Source: Pyxicephalus adspersus
Taxonomy: Eukaryota > Chordata > Amphibia > Anura > Pyxicephalidae
Assembly: GCF_032062135.1 (NCBI RefSeq)
Contig: NC_092859.1
Coordinates: forward strand, 22,348,211 to 22,412,210
DNA: 64,000 nucleotides
Direction of reading: 5' to 3'
In this document: positions 9,837 to 21,525 of the stretch, one piece after another
Numbering within the stretch: position 1 is the first letter of the stretch
Layout of the letters: each line of letters opens with the position of its first letter
Notes under the pieces: generated by a model
Told to the model about the DNA's origin: nothing
Database searches by the model: none
Seen by the model: the letters and a program-made list of their open reading frames with translations, nothing else
Translations under genes and position numbers: made by a program

Positions 9837-12048
9837 GTTTGTACTGCTAAATGTTTAAGGTTTTCTTATATAAATCTACAAGTGATGATAAAAAATCATC
9901 TGTCTGAAAACAGAAAACTATCCAATCATCCGGCCTCAACTCAAATTTTTTACTTAAAGCCGCTTGATGAATTAGCTGCAAAACACTCACGTGTATGTTT
10001 AATTAGGTCTAATTCATAAAAAGATTTTTACATCTATTATTTTTTTTAAATTGTATTTTTATTGAACAATTTTTTTTTTAACATACAAAGAACAAAGAAA
10101 ATAATACAAATAACATTAATTAGAAAGAAAAATGTAGGTCAGATTTACATATAATGTGTCATTAAAATTCTAGTGCTAAAATATTAGTGACTCAAGTTTA
10201 TTGAGAAATATTGCATGCATAAAAATAAGATGTGCAAACTATTTTTATTAATATAGGGCCATCCTTTCTGTTACTGGCCCTCTTTACTGAATGGTGCAGA
10301 TGATGTTTTATGCCGAGACAAACATTCTAATAATTTCTTATTCCATTCTAAACTATTTTTTATATACTAAAATGTGGTTGGGAAGGCCATGATAAAATGT
10401 ACATTTATTCCCGTCTAGCAATTCTATGATCAATAGAAGATGAAGATCTCCGGAAGACTTTATAAATATATCAGTATTTGTTGTATTGTAATAGGTGTAT
10501 GATGGGAATCTTCTGTTGGACCAAAATAAAATAACAGTAAATACCAAAGAGATGGAAAGAAGAAGTGAAGTTGACTCGAATTCCCTTCTAGCTTGTAAGG
10601 GATGATGGGTATTGTCACAGGGCACCTTCTTTAGCATCTTTTGGGAAAGTTATCAGTTCAAGTCATTCCTCTGTGATCCCTTACGTTAGTATTGGGCTAT
10701 CACATCACAAGTTTAAAAACTTACATCACGTCCCATATTTTATTAATTACAAGGAGATTCATTGTGCAGCTTTGGAGGTCAACAGACATTCCCCTGAAGG
10801 AAGTGCTAATTTATTGCATTTTAGTGTTAACGACCTTACTGCCAGAGTTCACATTTTGTTTGAATAATTCCAAAAGATATGGCAACCCTGGGGCATTGGG
10901 AAATTTTGTAACTCCCCCACCCATACAGAATAGGTCCCCTATAATATTTAATTTGAGATGCTTAAACTCTAGTCCCAGTCTATCTCCACCTCCAATAACT
11001 GCTAGGATAAGCTGCTATCTGGTTAGACCTTTATACCAGTTTTATTCTTTTTCTTTTCTTGGTTTCCTTATTTTCCTAGTCTTGGATTTGTAGCTCACTG
11101 TGACTGCACACTTTAAATAATCCTTTGTCCCACCTAAATGCAACATACTGAGGGTATGAAATATTTTGTTGATATTATTCTATAGAATTCTCTACCAAGG
11201 TCCATCCGTAAGGATGAGTTTATATAATATATGTCCTTGATTTTTCTGCCATGCATTAATTGCACATTATACAGCTTTTGTATATCTTCATGTATATTCT
11301 ACAGAATCAATGCTTTGCACTAGATGCATACTTGTCTTATCTTGTATGTAAAGCTGCAATTTAACATAAAATGTACCATTCTGTGTTTTACAATATATGA
11401 ATCCTTAATAAAACAGACAATTTCTTTTCTAGCACCACCAAAGGTATGTAACATACTTTGCTGCTCCGTCAGTGTCTCTTTTAAATTCCTTCAAAAACCG
11501 ACAGAAATCTAAACCCACTGTGCTAGCTAGAAATGGCCAAAAATTGCCCAGATTGGATTCCATATAACGCCTCTATAAACCCCCGAGATCCAATGAATAT
11601 CTGTGCTATGCACTGCAGTCTGCGGGCAGCCATTTTGGTCAAGCAATTAAATTTAATTGCACAGCCCCTTGATACAGTACATAGTATTATCACCAAAATT
11701 GGTGTGAAGGTCAGTGGAACATGTGCAGAGTTCTACGAAAACACAGTTTTTACATAAGTAAAATTTAAAGTTTTTACAGGAAAAAGTTTTTTTTAAGTTT
11801 AGGGGGGAGGGGGTGCAAATGGAATCAGATTATAGCTCATTAATATCTTCATTGTTTGAACTACAGTAGTTCTTTCCGTAGTAAGTTGTTACTGCCAATT
11901 CTCTTGGCTTATTAACAATTTAAAAAAGTCATAATTTAAATAACACGTTTAGGGGATGCCTGAAAGCTGTATGCTTTAAAAAAAAAATATGGGGTGAGGT
12001 CCCTATAATATTCAGATTTGCATTGTCAGAAAAAGTGTGTGTGTGGGT
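9837..12048. other. unique AT-rich intergenic DNA
   Basis: Non-coding, with long A/T runs around 10,040-10,100. The overlapping 64- and 133-residue plus-strand frames at 10.67-11.09 kb have low-complexity Ser/Pro/Phe content and no domain. A polyadenylation-like AATAAA at about 11,408 has no gene attached. Confidence 0.5.
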
Positions 12049-12075
12049 GGGGGGGGGGGGGGGGGGGGGGGTGTC
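12032..12075. repeat. GT run and 23-base G homopolymer
   Basis: A (GT)n stretch passes into an uninterrupted run of 23 G at 12,049-12,071. It could fold into a G-quadruplex, and its length is likely unreliable in the assembly. Confidence 0.9.
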
Positions 12076-14085
12076 CTTCAATATTGTGAGCCAGAATTTA
12101 TTTCCAATATTTAGCCAAGAAGCAGGGGGAAAGTGACAAGATAGCTGTCTTCTTCCAGGGTATACCTTATGTGGTAGCCTTTAATTATTCCCACAAAATT
12201 TAAATATGAATAGGTACCTGCATATGGTGAAAAATTAATTGGAAGTAAAAAAAAGTTTAAAAAAAAAAAAGGTTAAAACTTTAAAAATCAAGTTCATCAA
12301 TATCCCCAGGAGTCAGGTCACATCAATCACCATTGATGTTAATTATAATGATCCAATGGCCAGCACTTTTTATTCTTTGCATTACTTCTGTTTAGAATGC
12401 ATAAGAGGCCTTAATGCATCCCTCTCGTTCCCCTAAAAGAGGCAGGGGTAAGGTTGGCCCGTTTTAAAGTGGGATCCTTAAAAAAAGAGCTTTTAGATGT
12501 CACTATAACCTCCCTACCAACTTCCACATCCTTTGGTGGATTGTTTGTAGGGAAGAGGCCCTGTCCTTTAACAATGGAACGGGGTAAGGCACGAGGTTTG
12601 GGGCTTAGTAGGGTACAAGAATGGGTAACCCTTTGCTCAATACCACTCCTTTTTCCTGGCCTCCCAGGCTGCATGTCTAGATTAGGGTTTGGTTTGAATA
12701 AGGGGGGACCAGGTCCCCTAAGGAAGCTATTTGATAGATTTGTTATCAACCTAGTCACCAACTTTCGGGGTAAGTGACGTTCATTTTACTGAACCCATTT
12801 TCTGCCCACAGTACACTCATACCTTATAAAATTGCCACCTACAGCAAAACAGTACTTATGACTTATCAGTGAACTGGTCAGAAGACAACCAAAAAAGAAG
12901 AAAATGATATTTACATTTTTGTTTAGATGCCTCAAACGGGGGAGCAAGCGGGCGGGCGTCTATTATGGCTGATATTTTGCTTTAAGGAGTCCCAGCAACT
13001 CAGTAAAAGTACGGTAGAACTGAATTCTGCTTGCAAAATAAGGGGATCAGCTTCATTACACAAAGGGACACAGGATATCCCTTCCACAATAAGCATTCTT
13101 ATCTGTCTGATTGCCATCTTCTTCCAGAAAAATTCTATAAGCTTCAAATAAAATTCTGCAAGAAAAGAACCAGTCTGGTTGCAATATTTAAATGTTTGGG
13201 TTTAGTTCTACTTCAAGTGCCAGACCAGTTACACAGCAGCTTTTGTAGGCTTTTATGCTATAGGTGGAGACCCTCCTGCCCAATCTATCAGTGTGTCTGT
13301 ACAGACTGGCATCTCATGCATTTCTTGTTTTGTTCATCTTTTTCATGTCTTAGGAAGAAGAAGTCATCCCAGGCTCATTTTTTTTTAAATTCTCTGCATG
13401 TACCTGACTAGTAATTTCATACTAATCTCATACAGGAAGTCTTCAAATATTGAATTTTAGAATTTACATTGGGATGTGTTTAGTTCCATCAGTGCACAAC
13501 GGAATCCTTCTTTAACCTCTCTGGTTCTTTATGTGATGATCCAGAAGAAGGCAATTTAATCTCCCCTCTTTTCACTGTTAAATATTTCTATTATTTCTTC
13601 ACAATAAAGGCAAAAATGAAGACGGCTCACCAGATGCGCGGGGTAATCATTCCTGAGGATGAGTCCAATGTGGACGCTTCAGACAAAGGCGATGCGCTCA
13701 TTGTTCTGTTCTGCCATTGTCCCCACAAGACGGTCCAGTCATCAGTAAGCGCTGCAGCAGCGGTTGTGGTTTTGGCTCAAGAAATCTTCACTTTCAATTT
13801 GATCAGCTGCTGGGGCCTCCAATTAACATCTGGCATGACTCCCCGCCTCAGCCGAGCGGCAGATGATTTGGCAGCAGAAAGGGACATTCATTTCTGTACC
13901 CCTCCGCAGCTCGGAAAGATGAGAAAATAGGATTAAAAAAGATTCTCTGTCCAAGCTGCCAAAAGGAGAAAAAAAGATACGAGAATAATTAAATCTACCC
14001 ACCAAAAATGTCTGTCTGCCACTGATAGGAGCGGAACGCCACTGACCGCCATTCTGCATTCCTTTGTATAGTTAGGGCTGCCCAT
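12076..14085. other. unique DNA; CpG-containing block at 13.6-13.95 kb
   Basis: Nothing coding is recognised. Two frames of over 100 residues on opposite strands at 12.41-12.78 kb overlap almost fully and lack family features. The stretch at 13,615-13,950 keeps CpGs (GATGCGCGGGG, GGACGCTTCAG, GCGATGCGC, GAGCGGC) and SOX-like ATTGTTCTG/CATTGTCC words, so it may be a conserved regulatory element; this is inference only. Confidence 0.4.
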
Positions 14086-14089
14086 AGAG

Positions 14090-14090
14090 A

Positions 14091-14141
<51 letters not shown>

Positions 14142-14401
14142 NNNNNNNNNNNNNNNNNNNNNNNNNNNNNNNNNNNNNNNNNNNNNNNNNNNNNNNNNNN
14201 NNNNNNNNNNNNNNNNNNNNNNNNNNNNNNNNNNNNNNNNNNNNNNNNNNNNNNNNNNNNNNNNNNNNNNNNNNNNNNNNNNNNNNNNNNNNNNNNNNNN
14301 NNNNNNNNNNNNNNNNNNNNNNNNNNNNNNNNNNNNNNNNNNNNNNNNNNNNNNNNNNNNNNNNNNNNNNNNNNNNNNNNNNNNNNNNNNNNNNNNNNNN
14401 N

Positions 14402-14443
<42 letters not shown>

Positions 14444-14448
14444 GGATG

Positions 14449-14498
<50 letters not shown>

Positions 14499-14542
14499 GG
14501 ATGGATAGATAGATAGATAAATAGATAATAGATAGTTAGATG

Positions 14543-14601
<59 letters not shown>

Positions 14602-14612
14602 TATAGATAGAT
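14090..14612. repeat. GATA tetranucleotide microsatellite with a 260-bp assembly gap
   Basis: (GATA)n at 14,090-14,141 and 14,402-14,612 flanks 260 N. The right half has ATAATAGATA and GGATGGATA interruptions, indicating an older, compound edge. The long Tyr/Leu/Ser/Ile frames on the minus strand are only translation of this repeat. Confidence 0.98.
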
Positions 14613-14697
14613 GGAAGGATGGGTTTGGGGTGCTCTCTCAATGGGACCCACACGTAAAGATTTACATTTGCTCTTACTAAGAGCAATGACATAGAAG

Positions 14698-14763
14698 GTG
14701 CTATATAAATCCTGTTTATTTTTATTAATAATAATAATTATAATAATAATAATAATATTAAAA
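14698..14763 (+). mobile_element. L2-like tail fragment with AAT run
   Basis: GTGCTATATAAATCCTGTTT followed by ATTAATAATAATAATT matches the last bases of the LINE 3' tail seen at 1-415. Only the terminal ~65 bp is visible. Confidence 0.5.
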
Positions 14764-16870
14764 AGGTAATTTCTTGCAGACTCCATCTATATGTTCAGAT
14801 GAATATTGGGCTCTTTGAGAAGAAGAAATTGACCTTCTTGCAGCACCTTTTGGTACATGTGCCAGTGTAACATCAATCTAAATACAAAGCAATATGGCAC
14901 TTGGATGACATTTGTTTTGTGTATTGTGTATTTTAAACATTTCCAATGTTTTTTTTGTTTTCTAACTTTTTTGCATCTCTGTGCTGCTGATATTTTGCAG
15001 TCTTTTCCTCTGTACAAGCACTCCAGCATTGGCTGCATGGCTTTTCTCATGGTGAGTTTCCTGAGGGTGACAGTGTGCCACGCCTGTGCCATGTAATAAA
15101 GCAGCCACTTGTAGTCTCCAGATGCAGCCCATGTGACAAGACAACACAGTAGGTAGAGAGGAATTGGAGTGTTGTCACCCTATAACATAATGATCCTTAA
15201 CAGCTACCCTGTGATTATTTATTTATTTATTTTTTAAATACAATTTGCAAAAATTTAAAAATGACTTTTGGAATCACATTAGTGTGTTACTGAATATATG
15301 AGATCTTGCTGATTGGATTTACATATTCAGTTCTTGTCCTTTATGGAACACAGGGGTATTTCTGGCCTTTGTCTCCAAAATGTTAGCTTCCTGGCTGTCC
15401 TTGATTTGAATTTTTACATAGAACAAGCATGTAGCCATTAAAATCAAATCCCCTGATTCCCATACATGGAACAAACATAAAAGCCAGGCAGCAAGAATTC
15501 CCCCAGATTGCTCCTGGTAAAGTTTCTTGTAATGAATTACTGTATATCCAGGTTACTCTTTTCCTTGGAAGAGTTTCCATTTAAAGCACAAACCGCGCCG
15601 TCCGACCCGCCCTTCTATTCAGCGCCATCCTCACAGACTCGTCAGTGTCCTTCACTTCCCACTGGCCAAAAATCTGCAGAATTCCACAGAGCTCCATTCA
15701 TACCTCGCTCCTCTCATTCCGCCGTCTTGTAAAGATCTTTTGTGATTATTTAAACTAACATTGAACACGAAGCCTCCACTTCGCCCGCGCCAGCTCGCCA
15801 ATAATTTGAAGGCCTTCACTCTAAATGAGTCTTTGAAAGCATTTCAATGCACGTTGCACATTATTGTACATCAGTGAATATTTCTGTTCATGAAACATAA
15901 ATATTATTAAGAATAACATTCATGTTCTGCTCCACCTCGCACCCCCCATATTGTGTGGCTCCGTTATAAAACCGGCGAATCGCTTCATGTTTACCTTTTA
16001 TATAATGCGCTGCCTTTCTTTACATTTTGCACTTTGCCACGTGTTGTATACATTGATTTACCAGACAATGATTCTGTATGGTGAATAAATCTAATTATGT
16101 ACTATTCTTTTGTAATTTGTAAACTTTACAACTTCACCTAGAAAAACCCGACAGCAGATTTCTATTGCAGCACAAGAAAAAAAGTCAGCGTAGTTTGTTT
16201 GTAAGCAGAGCTGACCTGTAAAGTTGTCATCAGATGTTTTCATGTTAAGTACAGCATGCTATTATATATTAGCAATTACTTATGCAGACTTGAAAGTTCC
16301 TGAAAAGTCCACTTTAAAGCTGAACTTCAAGCAAACAAGTAAATATGCAGATTGCAGCTACCTACCATTTATATACCTACCATTCATATTGCTCTCCATT
16401 GAGTCCTAAGATTTACACAGCTCTGCCACATGGCATAGCTATATCTGGCACTTCAGGAGACTAGATTTTTGGTTACATTCTTTTTTTTTATTATAAAGTG
16501 CTGGGAATTAAAGGACAACTCCTGTTTTATTAACTGTAACTGGGGGTTACACATGAGGATGATTTTTAGTAACCTCATCCTTGTATGTAAGGCTCCAGCC
16601 ATAGGAAACAAATGAAGCAAGTGGTGCAGTAAAATATAATGCATGCGCACTGCATACAGAAAACGACAGTCTACAGAAATTTTAGGGCTCTTTCTTGTGG
16701 CCTTTTGATAATTGTGCTACAAAACAGGTTTAATTTACTTGAATAGGAGAGGTTGGGAGTGTGACTGAGCCTGTTGCAAAATGCTGCAGCTAACGGTGGG
16801 TCCTAAATGGCCTCTTTTTTTGTTTTCTTGTAGTTTTAAGGCTCAGTGCGTCACAGTACAATGCAACGTA
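14764..16870. other. unique intergenic DNA with CpG-containing patches
   Basis: No gene is recognised; the 101-residue minus-strand and 79-residue plus-strand frames at 14.8-15.1 kb overlap each other. CpG-containing stretches at about 15,590-15,810 (AACCGCGCCGTCCGAC, TTCGCCCGCGCC) and 15,955-16,015 contrast with the AT-rich surroundings and could be conserved non-coding sequence. Confidence 0.4.
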
Positions 16871-17165
16871 GGCAGCACGGTGGCTCAGTGGTTAGCACTC
16901 TGGCCTTTGCAGAGCTAGGTCCCAGGTTCACATCTTGGTCAGTACACGATCTGCATGGAGTTTGCAGGTTCTCCCTGTGTTGGCGTGGATTTTCCCCCAT
17001 ATTCCAAACACTTGCAGTTAGGTTTTTTGGCTGCCCCTCAAAATCACTCATGTTAATGATATGACTAGCGTGGGATATTAGATTGTGAGCCCCTGTGAGG
17101 GACAGTTAGTGATATTACTATGGACTTTGTAAAGCGCCGTGTGCCATGTATATACAAATAAATAA
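16871..17165 (+). mobile_element. tRNA-headed SINE, near full length
   Basis: It starts GGCAGCACGGTGGCTCAGTG, with an A-box-like TGGCTCAGTGGTTAGCAC and a B-box-like GGTTCACATC at about 16,925, the two halves of an internal RNA polymerase III promoter of tRNA origin. The middle has TCTGCATGGAGTTTGCAGG and the tail TAGATTGTGAGCCCCTGTGA, GGACTTTGTAAAGCGC and a TATACAAATAAATAAA end. The tail resembles that of the local L2-like LINE, which would supply the reverse transcriptase; this partnership is inferred. Other copies: 4174-4448, 20,878-21,415 and 43,805-44,115. Confidence 0.85.
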
Positions 17166-17689
17166 ACACACATCTCAATACCAACCTAAAATTCAGATAG
17201 TTTTGCCATTTCTTCATCTTAAGCTTTCCTGGTTTAGAAAATAGTAACAGATTTCTTAGCATAAAATGCGCTAATCAAACACCTGAGTTGGTGCAGTAAA
17301 ATCTGGCAAGATTTTGCAAGATGCAAAAAGCCGCAGCATTTCCCAGAGACCCCGTACAGCAGGAACGTGCCTCTCCTCTGCAATCCCCTATAGAAACATA
17401 TTGCTGACGTGATGAGTGACATATGAATTGGTGCAGAACGGCACGCGTGATGTACAAACAGCGAGAACGATTCTGTTACCGCAGTTGGCAGAACACTTAA
17501 ACCCTTATTATGGGGAAAATAAATAATTTGTAATAATGATAATCCAAAGAAAAAAATTCCTAACAACATTTACTAAAATAGAATGATGACCTGTGCCGGG
17601 CAAAAGTACATTTCTGAAAGTAAAGTTCTGAAACTTTACAAAACAAGATCCAGTTCTTACAGTAAAGGGAAGACTTTCTTTGGGATCAC
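17166..17689. other. unique sequence, nothing recognised
   Basis: Overlapping minus-strand frames of 60-111 residues occur at 17.23-17.57 kb without recognisable domains. Some CpGs are present at 17,410-17,480. Confidence 0.45.
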
Positions 17690-18220
17690 CAACATAATAT
17701 CACTCAGAATGCAGCCTATCTTTTCATCAAATGTGAAATGACATCACTGAGAATAAAGCTTATCCATTCATTAAAGAGTTGTGACATCACTGATAATAAA
17801 GCCGATCCTTTTATTAGAGAGTTGTGACATCACTGAGAATAAAACCAATCTTTTTATTAGAGAGTTGTGACATAACTGAGAATGAAGCCGATCCTTTTAT
17901 GAGAGTTGTGACATCACTGAGAATGAAGCCGATCCTTTTATTAGAGAGTTGTGACATTACTGAAAAAAAGCCAATATTTTTATTAGAAAGTTGTGACATC
18001 CCCGAGAATAAAGCCAAACAATTCATTAGAGAGTTGTGACATCACTAAGAATAAAGCCAATCCTTTTATTAGAGAGTTGTGACATCACTGACAATAAAGC
18101 CAATCCTTTTATTACAGAGTTGTGACATCACTGAGATAGAAGCCTAGAGAGAAATGACATCATCAGGGATGTAGCCTATCCTTTCACTAGAGATCAGTGA
18201 CATCACTGAGAATGCAGCTA
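17690..18220. repeat. 43-bp tandem array (GTGACATCACTGAGAATAAAG)
   Basis: GTGACAT recurs at 17,781, 17,824, 17,867, 17,908, 17,951, 17,993, 18,036, 18,079 and 18,122, i.e. mostly 43-bp spacing with 41- and 42-bp units. The unit is GTGACATCACTGAGAATAAA, then GCCGATCCTTTTATTAGAGA, then GTT. Degenerate units extend the array on both sides. The 70-71-residue frames on both strands are translations of it. Each unit carries TGACATCA, one base from the CREB/ATF site TGACGTCA. Confidence 0.92.
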
Positions 18221-18439
18221 AAGGTGATGGTTGGCTCCCTGCAGCAAAGTAAAGCCTTCTATGGCCCAGTTGTAGCTCTCATCTTTAAAGAGGTCCTGTT
18301 ATCTCTTCCCATCTGGGAGATCTCCGTTGCCTATTTAACGTTCTTATTAGTAAATGCAGAAATCCACAGAAAACCGATCTGTGTTAGAAAACAGTGAACA
18401 CAGCCGAGAACTGCACAGGGAATAGGATTTGCATGACTG

Positions 18440-18656
18440 TCTAAGCTGGCATCTTAGTCTAGTAAGTAGACAATGACCATGGATAATGCCTGAACAAAGA
18501 TGGCATGGTCATCCTAGAGAGAAAGCAGCAAATCTGGAATGGATTTTGTTAATATTTTTGCTATTAGGTTTGTTGCAGGTTTATTGCAGGTTTGTTGAAT
18601 CACCCAGGTTTACCTGTGTATCTTCAGTCTTGGAGAGCTTTGATAAATCAGGTCCA
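18440..18656 (-). mobile_element. inverted-repeat DNA element (CCTGATTTA family), fragment
   Basis: The right end, CTTGGAGAGCTTTGATAAAT then CAGGTCC, is the inverted complement of the family left terminus seen at 5788. GGCATCTTAGTCTAGTAA and GAGAAAGCAGCAAATCTGG are shared with the copies at 5.8-6.1 and 35.9-36.1 kb. It also holds a local near-repeat, GGTTTGTTGCAGGTTTATTG. There is no coding capacity. Confidence 0.55.
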
Positions 18657-18895
18657 TAGTCTGGGGGTAATTAATACCCTGCAAGCGCTCCGCTCACACA
18701 CTTGACATGACCAATATATCTAATGAGAGGCCCACTTTAAGAGACGAAAGCTTGTATTGGAATAGGGCCTTTGGTTTTTTCACCTTGAGAGAGTTAATGC
18801 GGGATGGCACGGGAACAGAAATCGTGTTTCCACTCTAAATAGAAGGAAACGATTGGCATTAACTTCTCCAGAAGTTAAATGAGATATTATAAATG
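18657..18895. other. unique sequence, nothing recognised
   Basis: AT-moderate DNA without recognisable frames or repeats. Confidence 0.4.
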
Positions 18896-19425
18896 GTGTT
18901 TCTTTCTTTTAATTCATCCGATCAGTTCTCGGCTCCCCCCGTTGTCAGCGGCTTTAATCTTGACAATTCCTTTATAAAATGTGAACATTAATCTCATTAT
19001 GGCGACTTTGTTCACCGCCAGGTCCTCGCCATAGCCGGCTCCAGCCGAGTTTTCAGGCTGCGGCTCCTTTCAGAGGTCGAGAAGAAAATCGTGGAAAATC
19101 ATTGCGAGGCCCGAAGGAGACAAAGTGAATGAAAAGTGCGCGTTTTGCATAATGAGGCAGAAGACGGCCGGAGATGGAATGTCTGTTAGTTAACCTCCCG
19201 TAAAGCAGAAACGCGTGGACAGCGAGAAGCAGCGAGGAGAGGCAGCGCCGTCCGCGCCTCAAATTCTAACAACCACTTTTAATCAATCCGCCTAACAAGG
19301 AGACAAAAGTTTCCTCCTCGCCTGCCGCCCTCTGGGCCGAAGCCCCTAATTGTCACATAGATATTAATTACCTTCCGCAACCACGGGGAGAACTTAAAGA
19401 GAAACTGCGGCCTATGATCAGGAGG
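18896..19425. promoter_or_regulatory. CpG-containing unique block, candidate conserved regulatory element
   Basis: This is one of the most CpG-containing stretches of the window (GTTGTCAGCGGC, CGCCATAGCCGGCTCCAGCC, GTGCGCGTTTTGC, AGACGGCCGG, GCGCCGTCCGCGCC). It also holds transcription factor-like words: TTTTGCATAATGAG (POU-like), ATTAATTACC and CTAATTGTCAC (homeodomain-like). No repeat ends and no coherent protein: the 69-residue minus-strand frame is Arg/Leu-rich and unrecognised. An enhancer or conserved element is inferred from composition only. Confidence 0.35.
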
Positions 19426-20440
19426 TGAACGTTCACCTTATTACAACTTTTTCTTGGATTGCTGATTAAAGATAAACTCCGGGCAAGCAGCTACGAATAA
19501 AATACACATATCGGAACTGTTATACCTGGCAAAGGATTTGGCTTCCTGTCCATCCAGTCCTGACAGTTACACTGCTCACATAACACAGCCTGTCTGATAG
19601 TAGAGGAGACCAGTTTGTTTGGCTTAGATATGCTAACTTTGTTTAATTACTAATACTTACAGGTCTTGTCCTTTTCCTAGCCTGTAAGTGGACAGTGAAA
19701 GGAGAAGCAGTAAACTAATGCGCTCATCTCTTTATCACTATAGTCTAATTGACCACAACTGATCGGCTTCTTGTAATGCTTCTCTTTTTCCCAGTTTGTC
19801 TTGAAAAAAGTGACAAAACTTTTAGCGATCTATTGATATTTGCATTGGGATACTATGGATTGAGTTGAAAACTTTGAATTGGTCAAAATGATCCTAAGTG
19901 CAATTGTATTCACAATCAGTTTTAGGACAGAATGTCAAAAACTGATTAGAGGAGGCATTTTTTCTGTTAATCTATTACAATCATATTAAAAACACCTTTT
20001 GTACCAATTAGATTTATTGGTGGAAGCGATCAAAGCTTGACTGTCCAAACAAATAAATTCTGTTTAATTCTGAACCTGATATCTTCATATTCTGGGCCAT
20101 GGAACAAATCCTGTCCTGTCTGCACCTCTATATTGCCCTCCACCACCAATTCTATAACCTCTGACTTACCTGTTCTTCTTACTGATCAATGCTGCTCTAA
20201 TTGTCACAAGTAAATGTAACTGTTATTGTCTCATAAAGTTAAATACATAAATCACCCCCAATTACATTAATATCACAATTACCTATTTAGGATAATCCCT
20301 CTGACTGCCCTGTTGCCCTTTTCGTCAGCCAAATTACCACCTCGCATTACACCCAAAATATGATCGCTCCTAAATGCGTCTGAATACCCCCCTCCAAATC
20401 ACAGACAGGTAAAATAAACAGCGTCTGGGTGAGGTGAGGG
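19426..20440. other. unique AT-rich sequence
   Basis: Nothing recognised. Several CAATTAG/TGATTAG words occur but no repeat, gene or array. Confidence 0.5.
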
Positions 20441-20720
20441 GGCGCTTCCTTTGCCTCAAAGTGTGAATGGTTTGTTATTCGTCATCTCATCATACTGCGA
20501 CCTGCTAGAAGGTGAAACAATAGCGCCATTGTTGTCCCGGCCTTCATTAGGGGGAATGAAATGGCCTTGAGTGAAATGTAATGCTGGCCAATTGAGGTTC
20601 CACCTAAACACACAATCAGATAGGTTGGAGACAGACAGAGGGCATGGCATGCTCTGGGAGGACAGCGCTCGGTAGAATTAACAAGGAGCCAGATGTGTCC
20701 CTCGTTGTTCTCCTCTTTAT
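20441..20720. promoter_or_regulatory. candidate conserved element with inverted SOX-type sites
   Basis: A unique block with CpGs (TTATTCGTC, TGCGACC, ATAGCGCC, CCCGGCC, AGCGCTCGG) and a perfect inverted pair AACAAT (20,516-20,521) and ATTGTT (20,528-20,533), separated by AGCGCC. AACAAT/ATTGTT is the SOX HMG-box core. Paired inverted cores can bind SOX dimers. Regulatory function is an inference. Confidence 0.3.
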
Positions 20721-20877
20721 ATATTCCAGATGATGGTTTGAGCGATCACCAGCAAACTCCCATTGTTGGTGGTGGCTCCAATATATTTCTATATTCTTTA
20801 CTAAGTCCTCATGTAATGTTTGAAGTCACAACAAAAAGATTGGAAATTGTTATTCTCTTGTTGTAAAATATCACTTG

Positions 20878-21415
20878 GTTTTAGTGATTAACACTCTGGT
20901 CTTTGCAACACTACGGTTGTGGATTCGAATCTCAGCCAGGACATCATCTGCAAGGATTTTATATCTTGTCCCTGCGTCCATGCATTTTTTTTAGGCACTT
21001 CGCTTTCATCCCACATCCCAAAAACACGCAGTTAGCTTTATTGGTTTCCCCTAAAACTGTTCCTAAAATTTAATAATGACTATTTTAGGGACTTTGGCCC
21101 TGATTTATTAAAGATCTTTAAGACTTTAAAAGGTTACACTTTCTTCAGTGAAGCAGGGTGATCCAACAAACCTGGAATGGATTTCTTCAAAGTCATTTAA
21201 TATTTGCCAGCAAATGTTTTGAATCCTGGACCAGATCTATTTTAGCTTTGCCAGTTCACCCAGCTTCACTGAAGAAAGTGTATTCTCTCCATCCTTGGAA
21301 AGCTTTAATAAATCAGGCACATTAGATTGTGAGCCCCTTTGAGGGACAGCTAGTGACATGACTATAGACTTTGTACATCGCTTCATAAAATGTTGGTGTT
21401 ATATAAATACAAGAT
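20878..21415 (+). mobile_element. tRNA-headed SINE split by a DNA element
   Basis: The left part has AGTGATTAACACTCTGGTCT and the B-box-like GGATTCGAATCTCAGCC; CCCACATCCCAAAAACACGC follows. The tail resumes after an insertion with TTAGATTGTGAGCCCCTTTG and ACTTTGTACATCGC, ending in ATATAAATAC. The first bases of the head are eroded. The SINE is older than the element inside it (21,096-21,318). Confidence 0.8.
21096..21318. mobile_element. inverted-repeat DNA element (CCTGATTTA family), inserted in a SINE
   Basis: The left arm, CCTGATTTATTAAAG... CACTTTCTTCAGTGAAGC, is the inverted complement of the right arm, GCTTCACTGAAGAAAGTG... CTTTAATAAATCAGG. The arms exceed 60 bp, leaving a short centre, so the whole element is close to a palindrome. 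It interrupts the SINE phrase GGGAC/ATTAGATTG. A target duplication was not clear. It is non-coding. Confidence 0.75.
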
Positions 21416-21525
21416 AATATTAATGATAGAATCATGCAATAAAAATATGCATAAACAATAGGGACAATACCCATCTTCCTTGTTTCAGGTTCCAGATCTG
21501 TTTAGTGTCAGGAATGCAAGACTAA

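Noticed and set aside
12411..12777. Overlapping 116- and 107-residue frames on opposite strands
   Set aside because: No recognisable domain and neither strand is favoured. The plus-strand frame begins with TTG. Kept as unexplained chance frames.
13995..14786. 263-residue minus-strand frame rich in Tyr-Leu-Ser-Ile
   Set aside because: It is translation of the GATA microsatellite and includes the assembly gap.
20920..20940. GGATTCGAATCTC as a possible tRNA gene B-box
   Set aside because: It belongs to the SINE head; no cloverleaf or full-length tRNA can be formed around it.
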